From Bacteroidia bacterium (lineage in GTDB: Bacteria; Bacteroidota; Bacteroidia; M30B66), in contig JAGYKL010000005.1 in NCBI GenBank assembly GCA_018401705.1, positions 1 through 64,000 on the forward strand: a stretch of DNA of 64,000 bases. The letters run 5' to 3'. Positions 8,265 through 17,861 of the stretch are shown piece by piece; position 1 is the stretch's first letter, and the number at the start of each line of letters is the position of its first letter. The notes under the pieces were generated by a model. That model was not told the DNA's origin. It did not search any database and saw nothing but the letters and a program-made list of their open reading frames with translations. The translations under genes were made by a program, and so were the position numbers.

Positions 8265-10144
8265 TTTTTATTTTCTTTTTTCTTAAAGCAAATTCGCAAG
8301 ATTCGTCATTAACAAAGTTTCGAATTGAAAGGGTTGGTGTTGATGGGATGATTTATGTTTTTGAAGGCATGAAAAATCCTGAAGGCAAAGAAATTATTCC
8401 GCCCAACTATGATTACATCTGGGATTTTACTGATACACTGACACTTGCCAGGAAAAGAATAAATGTTGGCAATTCAGATGAGGATGGAGCTTTTGCTTAT
8501 CAGGTGATAAGCAAATCAGGCTATTTATTTTATGAATTCCCTGATTATCTTTTTCCAGAAACGATGAATCAAAAAAGGATATTAACGTGGAACTCAAGAA
8601 ATGGGAAATACGGATATCTCGATCCATTAGGAAATGAAGTCATAAAATTTCAGTTTGATAACGCCAAAGAATTCTCAGAAGGCTACGCAGCTGTTAAAAA
8701 GTCTATGAGAGCTCAATGGGATTACATACAGCCTAATGGAACATATATTACAGATTTGAAATTTGATGATGCATTCTCATTTTCAGAAGGTGTTGCGCTT
8801 GTAAAAAAAGGAGATTCTTATAGTTTTCTTGATAAATCTGGAAATTTGATTCCTATTGAGAAAGACTACAATCAAGTATTTGATGTTAAAGAAGGTCGCT
8901 CCATTGTTAGTTCCTTAAAAGGAGACACCATAGTTTATGGAATAATAGGAAAAAATGGCAAGGAGATTTTAAGTCCTCGATTTGAATTCATTGATAATTT
9001 TGAAGGAAATACTGCTGTCTTCGTTGATAAAGGACAAGCGGGTATGCTTTCTATTGATGGCAACATTTTGATAGATGCAAAGTATGACGAGCTCTATAGA
9101 TTTGATCAAGCACATTATCTATTTCAGCAAAATGGTTTACAAGGTTTAGTGAGAATTGACGGAACTATCGTCTTGCCTCCAAATTATTCAGCAATAGGAT
9201 TATTCCATGAAGGCTTATGTGCAATCAGAAAAGGCAATTTATGGGGCTTTGCAAATACTTCTGGGGAAGAAGTTATAGAGTGCAAATTTTCTGAAATTGG
9301 AAACTCATTTACTGAAGGCAAAGCTGAGGTTTACTTGCCAGACAGATGGGTTTTAGTTAAAGGTCAAGATAGCTTAAAATTACCTACATACGACGAAGTT
9401 CTTCCTTATTATGGTTATTCTGCAGCTTTTAGAATTGGCAATTTATGGGGCTTTTTAAATCAGCAGGGCGAAGAATCTATTGAGCCTAAATTTGATGAAT
9501 TAGTTTACAATAAAGGTTCAGTTGTTTTTGGTAGAATAAGTATGGACGATGGCTCCTTTCTTTGGTCTGTAATTGACCCATATGGAAGAGAATCACAACA
9601 AGAAAAATACAATGAAGTAGTTAGATTCAGTGATGGTTTTGCTGCTGTAAGACAATCAGGACAGTGGGGGTTTATAAATTCTATGGGTGCAGAAATTGCC
9701 TCGCCTCAGTTTGACGCAGTTAGAAATTTTTCTTCCGGACGAGCCGCAGTGATGAAAAATGAACAGTGGGGTTTTATTGGAAAAACTGGACGCGAAGAAA
9801 TACCTTTGTTCACTGAAATGCCGTCATTTGATGAGGAGATAGGAATAAATATGAGAGATACAATAAATGCAGTAAGAGAATCTTTCCCGCTTTTTCTTAT
9901 GGAAATAATAGGCGATTTTGATAACACTTGCGCATGTGCCGAAGATCTTACAGAAGACAATCTCAATAACAAACCTCTTTGTATAAATAAAATCGGTAAA
10001 CTTCATCCTGAAATTGATTGTGAACCTTTTACTAAAGTAGCTGACGTTTTTCAGCCGGAAGCAGAACTTAATCCTTCACTCAAAATCGTTCGTTATCAAG
10101 GCAGATGGATAACAATTGACTCTTCAGGGAAAGAAATACAATAA
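8237..10144 (+). CDS. Secreted WG-repeat protein
   Basis: This 635-aa protein is built almost wholly of WG beta-hairpin repeats: I count about ten units with the pattern of a Trp/Tyr-Gly-Phe/Tyr strand, then xGxE-type turn, then Fxxxxx-F-xEGxAxV. Clear WGF units occur at about residues 365, 425, 507 and 548 of the mature order. I chose the ATG at 8237 over the in-frame ATG at 8150 because it gives a good signal peptide (NTRSFLPLFFIFFFLKANSQ). Acidic Cys residues near the C-terminus (CACAED) are unusual for the repeat. The function of WG proteins is poorly known; they are probably protein-binding scaffolds. It is followed 6 bp later by a membrane sensor-like protein, likely co-transcribed. Confidence 0.85.
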   Translation: MNTRSFLPLFFIFFFLKANSQDSSLTKFRIERVGVDGMIYVFEGMKNPEGKEIIPPNYDYIWDFTDTLTLARKRINVGNSDEDGAFAYQVISKSGYLFYEFPDYLFPETMNQKRILTWNSRNGKYGYLDPLGNEVIKFQFDNAKEFSEGYAAVKKSMRAQWDYIQPNGTYITDLKFDDAFSFSEGVALVKKGDSYSFLDKSGNLIPIEKDYNQVFDVKEGRSIVSSLKGDTIVYGIIGKNGKEILSPRFEFIDNFEGNTAVFVDKGQAGMLSIDGNILIDAKYDELYRFDQAHYLFQQNGLQGLVRIDGTIVLPPNYSAIGLFHEGLCAIRKGNLWGFANTSGEEVIECKFSEIGNSFTEGKAEVYLPDRWVLVKGQDSLKLPTYDEVLPYYGYSAAFRIGNLWGFLNQQGEESIEPKFDELVYNKGSVVFGRISMDDGSFLWSVIDPYGRESQQEKYNEVVRFSDGFAAVRQSGQWGFINSMGAEIASPQFDAVRNFSSGRAAVMKNEQWGFIGKTGREEIPLFTEMPSFDEEIGINMRDTINAVRESFPLFLMEIIGDFDNTCACAEDLTEDNLNNKPLCINKIGKLHPEIDCEPFTKVADVFQPEAELNPSLKIVRYQGRWITIDSSGKEIQ

Positions 10145-10150
10145 ATTATT

Positions 10151-10810
10151 TTGAAAAGAATTATTCATGTGCCTAGAAAGGGCCAAATTGCTGGAAGCTT
10201 CGCTCTTCTTTTTGTCTTTTTTATTGTCTTAGGCCTATTTAGCACTTCAGGATTTGATAGAATTTCTGTTTCATTCAGATCAATGTATGAAGATAGGCTC
10301 ATTCCAAGTTTAGATATTGGCAATCTTATCCTTTTAGTTTATGAAAACCGTGTTTCTCTTGAGAATCATATAACAACTACAGATGCACAAGAAAGACATA
10401 CTTACGAAGTTCAGCTTCAACAAAATCATAGAGCAATAGACTCTTTAATCAGAAAAATAACTAATACCTATTTAGTACCTGAGGAAAAATCTGATTTAGG
10501 CCGTTTTAACTCAACTCTAACTATATACAGAGACGCCGAACAAAATATGCTGAGAATGAGTCGGGAAATGAAAACAGACTCCGCTCTAAAGCTGCTCACT
10601 CATGAAGGAGATAGATTATTTCATGCTTCGGTTGAACCTCTTCAAAAACTAGGGAAAGATCAACAGAAGGTTGGAGAAGAACTTTATCATGAAAGTCAAT
10701 CTATTGCCCAGAATCAGAAAACTCTTGCTTATAGTATAATGATAGCTGCTGTATTTGCTGGAGTTATTTTTGCTTTTGCTTTAACTTTTAAGCATCTGGA
10801 CGATCAGTAA
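10151..10810 (+). CDS. Stand-alone four-helix-bundle sensor-like membrane protein
   Basis: This 219-aa protein has two membrane segments (about 14-36 and 192-213) enclosing a helical extracytoplasmic domain that resembles the 4HB ligand-binding domain of methyl-accepting chemotaxis proteins (the SLDIGNL and ENRVSLENHI stretch is typical). Only about six residues follow the second membrane segment, so the HAMP and signalling domains are absent; the downstream bases do not continue it in another frame. The start codon is TTG, 6 bases after the WG gene stop. A role as an anchor or partner of the WG-repeat protein is inference from the gene pair. Confidence 0.7.
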   Translation: MKRIIHVPRKGQIAGSFALLFVFFIVLGLFSTSGFDRISVSFRSMYEDRLIPSLDIGNLILLVYENRVSLENHITTTDAQERHTYEVQLQQNHRAIDSLIRKITNTYLVPEEKSDLGRFNSTLTIYRDAEQNMLRMSREMKTDSALKLLTHEGDRLFHASVEPLQKLGKDQQKVGEELYHESQSIAQNQKTLAYSIMIAAVFAGVIFAFALTFKHLDDQ

Positions 10811-11026
10811 TAATCAATTTAAATTACTTTATAGTGTTAGTTAATCAGTCTAATATTTATTTGTAGACAATAGAAGATATACTATCAGAAATTTGATTAT
10901 TAACATTTTACAAATAAGTATTATAAGAAATGTTAAGTCAAAGAACTGCTCTTTCAAACAACATGTTATTCGAATAGCCTACTTAACAAAGCACTAATTT
11001 TGTCTTAATATGTACTGAAATAAAAA

Positions 11027-11059
11027 GCGCTGAATTACCTAAGTAAGACAGCGCCTTTT
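11027..11059. terminator. Intrinsic terminator between convergent genes
   Basis: GCGCTG (11027-11032) pairs with CAGCGC (11049-11054), flanked by an A-run on the left and a T-run on the right, so it can act in both directions. It sits between the plus-strand sensor gene and the minus-strand T9SS gene. The rest of 10811-11076 is A+T-rich and shows nothing else I recognise. Confidence 0.7.
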
Positions 11060-11076
11060 GTATTGCGGAACGAATA

Positions 11077-13387
11077 TTACCTAACCCATTTTCGTGCCAC
11101 ACTTCCTTTATCATCACTCATGCGAATGATGTATACCCCTGAAGAATTGGCAGACAGGTCTATTAAGCTAACAAATTCTCCATTCACCTTTAATTCGTTA
11201 GATTGTATTAATTGTCCAGAGGTATTTAACACCTCTATTAATATTGTTTTTTGTGATTTTGATACTCCTGTGATCTGCAGCTGACTTCCGTTAACTGCAT
11301 TAAAATTAAGCCCATAGTCAAATGAAAAGTCATTGATTGAAGTCTTAATAACCTCAACATTTAAAGTTACACTCGTTGTGCCACAAGAGTTTGTAATAGT
11401 TAGTGTAACCGGATATACTCCATCAAACGGGAAAGTATATGACGGTGAAGCTTCTGTACTTGTGGCTCCTTGTCCAAATCCCAAAGATATTCGTCTGCTA
11501 CTTCAGTTGATGTAAATTGTACGTTGTATATTGGAACATCTGTTTGGACATACGTAAAGCTTACAACACTATTTTCAATAAAATTCACAATCACAGCATT
11601 GGAAGATCCTGAACACCCTTGATTATTTTCAGCACTTACAGAGTACAGTCCTGAAGAAGAAACTACTAAAGTTGGTCCTTGACTTGAGTTTGACCACTCA
11701 TAATTAGAGAATCCGCTTTGAGCGGTTAGAGTAATTAGCGGTTGACCATCGCATATGTCTGTACTCCTGAAGGAGTGATGCCTACTGTAAACACAGGCAG
11801 GTAAGAAACATTCACAAAAGATGAAACAGAATTACACCCATTTTCGTCAGTAGCTGTAACTGGTAAGCCCCAGCCGCTGATACTACTAGCTTTCACCATT
11901 TTGATTATTAGACCACATAATCTGTATAACCAGCTTCAGCCTCTAAAGTAACTGTTTCGCCCTGACAAAGGAAACGGACCTGCAGTGTAACTGCGATGGA
12001 GATGGACTTGATACTGATATTTCTATGTCTTCAGAAACACCACCACACTGCCACCTTCATGCTTGAAACAAAATATGTTCCAGATTCAGTAATAGTAGCT
12101 GTTTGTCCACTTGCGCCATTAGGGCCATTGATAATTTGAATAACCATCTTCAGCTGTAAGGATAACTTCCTGACCTGAACAAAACGAAAGTGGACCATTA
12201 GCAGTAACATCAATTACGGCAGAGTTGCCTGCCTGAATAATTACAGGGAGAGGATGTTGAAACACAATTATTTGAACCAGTAGCAGAAACTGTAAGCTTC
12301 CCAATAAAGTAGCATCTAAGCTAGCACCAGCGACTGCTCCTCCTAGAAGATTCCAAGAATAATTCGTGAACCCGCTACTTGCATTTAAAATCACTGATTC
12401 ACCAGGACAAATTGTTAATGGCCCATTAGGCTAATATTTAATGGTAGTGGATTATTGACTGTATCAGTAACCTGAGAAGTTGAAGCACAAGAAGGAGTAC
12501 CTCTATGAACAGAAACAGTATAAGTGGTTAGTGGTTGGAGATGCAATAGGATTAGCAACAGTGAGTGCTACTTAATCCTGATGCAGGTGACCATGAATAG
12601 ACAAATGCTCCTGATTCGAACCACCTGTTGCTGTAGGATTCCTCCCATTGAAGCAGATCCTCCAGAACAAATACTCACATTGGTTCCAGCACTAACTGGG
12701 GAGGAGTGCATGTTTGGGAAGCGACGCTAAGTTGAATATTATCAACGAAAATGCTGGGTCAGATCCTTGATTGTTTGCACTATTTATCCAGCGATAACCA
12801 ATTTTAAAATTTGAAATTCCTTCATACTCAGCACCTAATGTTACAGTAGCAGTTTGACATGATGAGGTAGATTGATAATTGGTAGGAAGTTCATTCCAAG
12901 TGGTTCCCCATTATTACTGAGCATTAACCTTCCATAATCATCGTTAAAGCTTGTCCATTGCAAACCCAATTAAATGTGAGTGTATTGTAGACAAACCAAT
13001 AGTGCTGATATTGGGCGATATTGCTGTTCTGTTGGATGCAGCACTTGCATCGAAGATTACTGCATTTGGTCCACCTAGAAAGCCACAAAGAAACCCTCCA
13101 CATGAAATGTGCAAAGACTGTCCTGAACCACAAGACACACCTGTTGCTGAATTTACATACCATTGGTTTCCTCCTGAACCATCACTATTTAAAGACCATC
13201 CAGCTCCGGCATTGTTGTTATTGGCTCCTCCGGAAGGAGAATCAAAATTATCACTCCAGAAAACTGTTTGAGCTGAAAGTTGACTTGAAAATAAATAGGT
13301 AGCAATAAGAAGGAGTGTTCTGAACAATCCTTGATAAAGTAGTTTTGTCTGATGCATAATACGTAAACCCATTTTTGGATGGTGCAA
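11077..13387 (-). pseudogene. T9SS-secreted adhesin-like protein, multiply frameshifted
   Basis: One gene of about 770 codons can be followed across all three minus frames. The 5' end (13387 down to about 12950) gives a signal peptide ending SSQLSAQ and a cleaved-adhesin/MAM-like start (WSDNFDSP). The middle (about 12400-11600) shows repeated Ig-like units with the pattern VTLTAxxGYxxYxW. The 3' end (11484-11077) is intact for 135 codons, with a PKD-like strand set (YTFPFDGVYPVTLTI) and a Por sorting tail ending VARKWVR. It needs many single-base corrections, while all the surrounding genes are intact. Sequencing error is more likely than true decay. The protein would be surface-exposed or released through the type IX system. 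Confidence 0.75.
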
Positions 13388-13457
13388 ACTACATTAGAAT
13401 CAGAAAGAAAAATACTCTGATGATTTGAAAAGATAAGATGAAAAATCTATCTATTGC

Positions 13458-14645
13458 TCAAAAAACAAACATTACCCTGACCCAAGTTTTGTCCTTATTA
13501 TACTTAACACCAATCATTTCACCGCGACTTAAGCGGCATAGATTAACAAGTAATTCAGGCTTTTCGTTCTCTTGTTCCCAGAAATAAAGTAAGCGGACTT
13601 CAACTTTTATCTTCCCATCAGGCGCCTGAAGAACGGGTTCATACTTTACTTTCTTTTGAAGCATAAATGACTTTCTCTCTTCGAGAGGAATAGCATCAAT
13701 GTCTTCTTTTGTAACATGGAATTTGACCCCGGTTCCAGAAAAAGAAAACAAAGGCTTTAGAACGTAGTTTTCTAAATCTGTTGGAATTTCCTTAACATCA
13801 CTAAGATAACTGCACCAAGGAACATTCTTACTTTCGAGGTAAGGCATGATGAACTTACTCACCCGAAAGAACCAGTTTGGATGTCCAGCCCATTCTACAT
13901 CAACTTCTTCTGTAAGATTAAATTGGCATTTCAGGTCTGATCTCTGACTAAATTCATCAACAATTACACGATTGTAGATTCTATGAATTGGCGTCTTTAC
14001 ATCATTTTTCATGTAAAAAAGCTTTCTCCCTTCGCGTATTACTTTGCTAATGCATAAAGCTTTTACACCAGAAATCTTCTCTGTAACAACAAAGTCTATT
14101 GAAGTAGACTGTTTTTCAGGCTCAACTTCCAGAAGGATTACATTTTCTGGAGAATGTCCATTTAATAAAAGATTCTTTAATCTTTTTCTATACTGCGATG
14201 ATTTTACGCCATGAAAGAAGGCTTCATATCCTTCTGGGCAATAAAAATACTCTTTGTATTTAGACTGAATATAATCCTGAAAGGCAAAAAGAGATGGAAA
14301 TCCTTGAAGTTCTATTAATTGTGGATCAAGTTCTCCATTTTCATCAAGGCATACAGCAAAATCGAGGGCAAGAAATGTTGTGTGAGCATCTTCTCCCGGA
14401 ACGTTCCATTTTGAGGGAATCGCCGGAGCACTTAGTTCTTTAAAGTCATTTCTCAGAAGAGTTTTGATAATATCTTCTCCAGCTTGCTGTAGTTTTAACC
14501 GAAATGATTTTGGGAAAAACACTGGAGATTCTGCTACTCTAAATGTAATCTTGTAATTAAATTCTGAGTTTATATCATCTAGAAATTCTTGATATAGTTC
14601 TTCAGAGAATTCTTCATTATATCGTTTTCGGATGTCTGGAATCAT
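13458..14645 (-). CDS. ATP-grasp-like protein of amidoligase cluster
   Basis: This 395-aa cytosolic protein does not match a named enzyme I can identify. The C-terminal third looks like an ATP-grasp nucleotide site: YVLKPLFSFSGTGV (about 294-307, K297 as ATP lysine), an acidic strand VEVRLLYFWE (348-357) and a late KYNKDKTW (381-388) that could bind metal or substrate. The order recalls circularly permuted ATP-grasp ligases such as glutathionylspermidine synthase, but this is tentative. Its start overlaps the end of the amidotransferase gene by 29 bp, which implies translational coupling. It is the last gene of the transcription unit starting at the GCS2 gene. Probable role: forming an amide bond in an unknown small molecule. 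Confidence 0.7.
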   Translation of the reverse strand: MIPDIRKRYNEEFSEELYQEFLDDINSEFNYKITFRVAESPVFFPKSFRLKLQQAGEDIIKTLLRNDFKELSAPAIPSKWNVPGEDAHTTFLALDFAVCLDENGELDPQLIELQGFPSLFAFQDYIQSKYKEYFYCPEGYEAFFHGVKSSQYRKRLKNLLLNGHSPENVILLEVEPEKQSTSIDFVVTEKISGVKALCISKVIREGRKLFYMKNDVKTPIHRIYNRVIVDEFSQRSDLKCQFNLTEEVDVEWAGHPNWFFRVSKFIMPYLESKNVPWCSYLSDVKEIPTDLENYVLKPLFSFSGTGVKFHVTKEDIDAIPLEERKSFMLQKKVKYEPVLQAPDGKIKVEVRLLYFWEQENEKPELLVNLCRLSRGEMIGVKYNKDKTWVRVMFVF

Positions 14646-15495
14646 AAATCAAGAAAGTATATGAATTTTCTCCTTTCAATGCAGCATGAAGAAAATTAGG
14701 AATGATAACACTTTGCGTTAGCACAATTTTATCAGGATCATTAAGGTGCTCAATCATACTATGGTATTTTTCTTCACCATGCTCCTTGATTACATTTTCT
14801 TTTCTTTCTTCTTGCTGCAAGTGAATAAGCATACCCTCGGCATCTGCTTCTGGATGAAACTGAGTACCAAATACGGTCTCATCAAATCTCATAGCCATAA
14901 CACATCGTTCTAATTTCACATGAGGTCGATATTTCTCAATGCAAAGTACATCTCCGCCATGTGACCTGATTCCTTTCATATCAGGTTGAACAACTTGCCA
15001 ATCTCTGCTATCAACTGCCCAAAATGGGTCTTCTAAACCTTCAAAAAAAGGCTCATAGCTTCCAGAAAAGGTCATATGCACTGGCATTACTCCAAAGCTT
15101 GTTGATAATCGTCTGGTTACTTTGCCAAGCTTATAGTACCTGCAATACAACTGAAACGAATGACAAATTAAAAACAAATACTTTTTCCCTTCCACAACAT
15201 TCATGTTGTGATTATTAAGAGCGTCAAGCAAGCTAAAAAATGCTAATTCCCATTCTTCACCCTCACTGTCAACGGGGCTGCCTGGCCCTCCCGTTGAGAT
15301 ATAAGCGTCATAATTCAGGTCTGGCACCTCTCCCTTACCTCTAACATCATATATTTTGTAATGCAGATCAACACCCGTTTCTTCTGCAAACTCCTTGATA
15401 ATATTACAAATACAACGCATTCCCTGATTCGGGAATCCATCATATAAATCAAGTATTGCAACCCTAAATTCTGTATTTAGCTCTCTTAACCGCAT
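14617..15495 (-). CDS. Class I glutamine amidotransferase-like protein
   Basis: This 292-aa protein has the triad layout of class I amidotransferases: C111 in YLFLICHSFQL, H214 and E216 in GTQFHPEAD. An early STGGPGSP (67-74) forms the expected oxyanion-side loop. The nucleophile elbow is unusual: the family normally has Gly-x-Cys-x-Gly, but here it is Leu-Ile-Cys-His-Ser. About 70 extra C-terminal residues follow the domain. In family terms it would release ammonia from glutamine, or cleave a gamma-glutamyl bond like the peptidases of this fold. It sits between the GCS2 ligase gene (27 bp upstream) and the overlapping ATP-grasp-like gene, so processing of a gamma-glutamyl intermediate is plausible. 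Confidence 0.85.
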   Translation of the reverse strand: MRLRELNTEFRVAILDLYDGFPNQGMRCICNIIKEFAEETGVDLHYKIYDVRGKGEVPDLNYDAYISTGGPGSPVDSEGEEWELAFFSLLDALNNHNMNVVEGKKYLFLICHSFQLYCRYYKLGKVTRRLSTSFGVMPVHMTFSGSYEPFFEGLEDPFWAVDSRDWQVVQPDMKGIRSHGGDVLCIEKYRPHVKLERCVMAMRFDETVFGTQFHPEADAEGMLIHLQQEERKENVIKEHGEEKYHSMIEHLNDPDKIVLTQSVIIPNFLHAALKGENSYTFLIYDSRHPKTI

Positions 15496-15522
15496 CCTGT
15501 AAAATATGTATTAGGCTATTAA

Positions 15523-16626
15523 TTAAAGTCCGGCCATAGACTCTTCAACCAAATAATCGACCACCTTCACCAGATCGCCGGTTTCTTCATAAATCTTCAA
15601 TTGCCTGTCGGCACCAGTGCCTTCGTCAAGTATTTTATGAACATAATTAATTGCTTCTCTACAGCCCAAATCATCAACTACATCATCAATAAACTCTAGC
15701 AATTCAATAATGAGTGAACGAGTTCTCACTTCTTCTTCTTTACCAAAATCTATCATTTTACCATCAATACCATATCGACCGGCTCTCCATTTATTTTCAT
15801 TAATGAGAGCCCTGGTATATGTCATAAAATTAAGGTTGGCAGTTCTTAATTTATAAAGTTTTGCAACAAGAGATTGAAAAATCGCAGCAATAGCGATAGT
15901 TTCATCGATACGTGTTGGACAATCGCAAATTCTGAATTCTATTGTTGGAAAGAAAGGGTGAACTCTTAAATCCCACCAAATTTTCTTAGCATTGTCAATA
16001 CATCCTGTTTTAACGAGAAGATTTACATAACTGATAAAATCCTCATATGTATTAAACATGTCAGGAATTCCAGTTCTGGGAAACTTATCAAACACCTTAG
16101 ATCTAAAACTTTTGAACCCAGTATTTCTACCTTCCCAAAACGGAGAATTCGTACTCAGTGCATACACGTGAGGTAAAAAGTACCTAACAGAATTGGCAAT
16201 ATGCATTGCCATGTTCTTATCTTCAATTCCCACGTGCACGTGGAGACCGAAAATTAAGTTTGATCTAGCAGCCTCTTGCAACTCATTCACGATTTCATCA
16301 TAACGAGGATTAGGCGTTATAAGCTGAGTGCTCCAATGAGAAAATGGATGTGTTCCGGCGGCAGCAATTCGCAAGCCTTGTTCTTTTGCTATATCTCCTA
16401 CTGCCCTTCTCAACTTGCCCAGGTCGTTGCGGGCTTCATCAATGTTTGCGCAAATACCGGTGCCTACTTCAACCACAGCTTGATGCATTTCTGCTTTCAC
16501 CTGATCATCGAGCAGCCTCCCGGCAATTTCAACAATTTTTTGATCATGCGAAGTTAATTCGCGGGTTTCAGGATGAACAACCATGTATTCCTCCTCGATG
16601 CCTAAAGTAAATGATGGGTTTGACAC
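15523..16626 (-). CDS. GCS2-type carboxylate-amine ligase (YbdK-like)
   Basis: This glutamate-cysteine ligase family 2 enzyme joins a carboxylate (often glutamate) to an amine using ATP. The family hallmarks are FTLGIEEEY at the N-terminus (E11-E13), HPFSHW, HVHVG (129-133) and RICDCPTR. I prefer the GTG at 16626 (367 aa), which places the FTLGIEEEY motif where it usually begins; an in-frame GTG at 16665 would add 13 residues lying over the terminator and promoter-like sequence. The terminator at 16658-16700 separates it from the upstream ATP-grasp gene, so it probably has its own promoter (TATTTTG near 16643-16649, weak). The substrate is unknown; true glutathione synthesis is not implied by this family. 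Confidence 0.88.
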   Translation of the reverse strand: MSNPSFTLGIEEEYMVVHPETRELTSHDQKIVEIAGRLLDDQVKAEMHQAVVEVGTGICANIDEARNDLGKLRRAVGDIAKEQGLRIAAAGTHPFSHWSTQLITPNPRYDEIVNELQEAARSNLIFGLHVHVGIEDKNMAMHIANSVRYFLPHVYALSTNSPFWEGRNTGFKSFRSKVFDKFPRTGIPDMFNTYEDFISYVNLLVKTGCIDNAKKIWWDLRVHPFFPTIEFRICDCPTRIDETIAIAAIFQSLVAKLYKLRTANLNFMTYTRALINENKWRAGRYGIDGKMIDFGKEEEVRTRSLIIELLEFIDDVVDDLGCREAINYVHKILDEGTGADRQLKIYEETGDLVKVVDYLVEESMAGL

Positions 16627-16657
16627 GTAGTAGATGAGATTAGAACATGCAAAATAG

Positions 16658-16700
16658 AAAAACACCGGATAACTCTTAATGAGCTCCGGTGTTTTTTATT
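16658..16700 (-). terminator. Terminator inside the amidoligase cluster
   Basis: AAAAACACCGGA (16658-16669) pairs with TCCGGTGTTTTT (16685-16696). Read on the minus strand it ends in a T-run just after the stop of the ATP-grasp gene at 16710. It splits the cluster into two transcription units, or attenuates read-through into the GCS2 gene. Confidence 0.8.
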
Positions 16701-16709
16701 GCCTAATAT

Positions 16710-17816
16710 TTAAGCCTTTTCAGCTACAGCTTTTTTAGCAGGAGCTTTCTTAGCAGCTTCCTTCTTTACTGACTCAGCCTTAGCCGTTGCAGTTTTTGCA
16801 GCTTTAGGTGCAGCCTCCTTTGTAGCTGGTTTAGCTGGAGTAGCCTTAGCAGCTGGTTTAGAAGCAGGGCTTAATTTAAGAGCTCCCTTAGAAACAAAAG
16901 AACCCCAAGTTAAATTATCCTGTCCCGGTTTTTGTGCTTTTGCGCGTTCGATAGCCAGATTAGCAGCAGCTTCAACAACCCAATCAAAATTCTCTTGTCC
17001 AACACTGTTTACATCAGCATCAGGAGCTGGGTTACAGAAGTCGATTGCGTAAGGAATACCATCTTTAACAGCAAATTCAACCGTATTAAAATCATAACCT
17101 AAAGCCTTGTTAAGTTTGATAACATAGTCTTCGATTGTTTTAAGCAGCTTAGCTGAGGAAGGCTTAGAATCAACAACGTAACGTAAATGATGTGGATTAC
17201 GTGGCTCATATTGCATGATTCGAACGTTATCGCCTCCGATGCAATAGCATCTGTAATACTCTTCAAATACGATTTCTTCCTGAAGCATCATGACTAACTG
17301 ACCAGTTTCGTGATAAGCTTCGAAAAACTCTTCGCGGTTATTTATTTTATAAACGCTTTTCCAACCACCACCCGAGTGTGGCTTCATGTATGCTGGAAAA
17401 CCGATGTGATTAAAAATTGCATCCCAACTTAAAGGAAAATGTAGGTTTTTAAAAGAATCTTCGCTTGTGTCAGTAGGACGTTCAACAGATGGCAAAAGCA
17501 CTGTTTTAGGAACTGGAACTCCAATCTGCACGGCTAGAGCGTTATTGAAGAACTTCTCGTCGGCACTCCACCAAAATGGGTTATTGATAACTGCTGTTCC
17601 TGAAATAGCTGCATTCTTTAAGTATGCACGGTAAAATGGTACATCCTGAGAAATTCTGTCGATAATAACAGCATATTCTGTTGGTTCAGCCTGACTAACT
17701 ACATCAATCTTGGCAATTTCAGCTTTGATGTCTTTGATACCTTTAGAGTTAATTCTCTCTACAACTGCTTCCGGAAAAGAGCTTTCCATTCCGTGTAAAA
17801 TTCCGATTTTTTTCAT
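16710..17816 (-). CDS. ATP-grasp ligase with histone-H1-like C-terminal tail
   Basis: This 368-aa protein has a RimK/Ddl-type ATP-grasp core in residues 1-310. The glycine-rich ATP loop is PAYMKPHSGGGWKSVY (141-156), and the metal/ATP site is the AIDFCNPAPDADVNSVG stretch (257-273). Residues 312-368 are a low-complexity Lys-Ala-Pro tail (KPAAKATPAKPATKEAAPKA and on), like bacterial histone H1-like or AlgP-type tails, probably disordered and able to bind nucleic acid or other polyanions. The enzyme should ligate a carboxylate to an amine. The upstream esterase gene ends 46 bp before it, in the same unit. The tail is in frame and ends at a normal stop just before the terminator. Confidence 0.85.
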   Translation of the reverse strand: MKKIGILHGMESSFPEAVVERINSKGIKDIKAEIAKIDVVSQAEPTEYAVIIDRISQDVPFYRAYLKNAAISGTAVINNPFWWSADEKFFNNALAVQIGVPVPKTVLLPSVERPTDTSEDSFKNLHFPLSWDAIFNHIGFPAYMKPHSGGGWKSVYKINNREEFFEAYHETGQLVMMLQEEIVFEEYYRCYCIGGDNVRIMQYEPRNPHHLRYVVDSKPSSAKLLKTIEDYVIKLNKALGYDFNTVEFAVKDGIPYAIDFCNPAPDADVNSVGQENFDWVVEAAANLAIERAKAQKPGQDNLTWGSFVSKGALKLSPASKPAAKATPAKPATKEAAPKAAKTATAKAESVKKEAAKKAPAKKAVAEKA

Positions 17817-17861
17817 TGTGTCTGGGTTTATTGTTGTTTAGGGTTATTCTGTTTATTAATT

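Noticed and set aside
12951-13302. Two plus-strand open frames of about 100 aa opposite the T9SS gene
   Set aside because: They are antisense to the readable signal peptide and adhesin-like domain on the minus strand and show no motif of their own.
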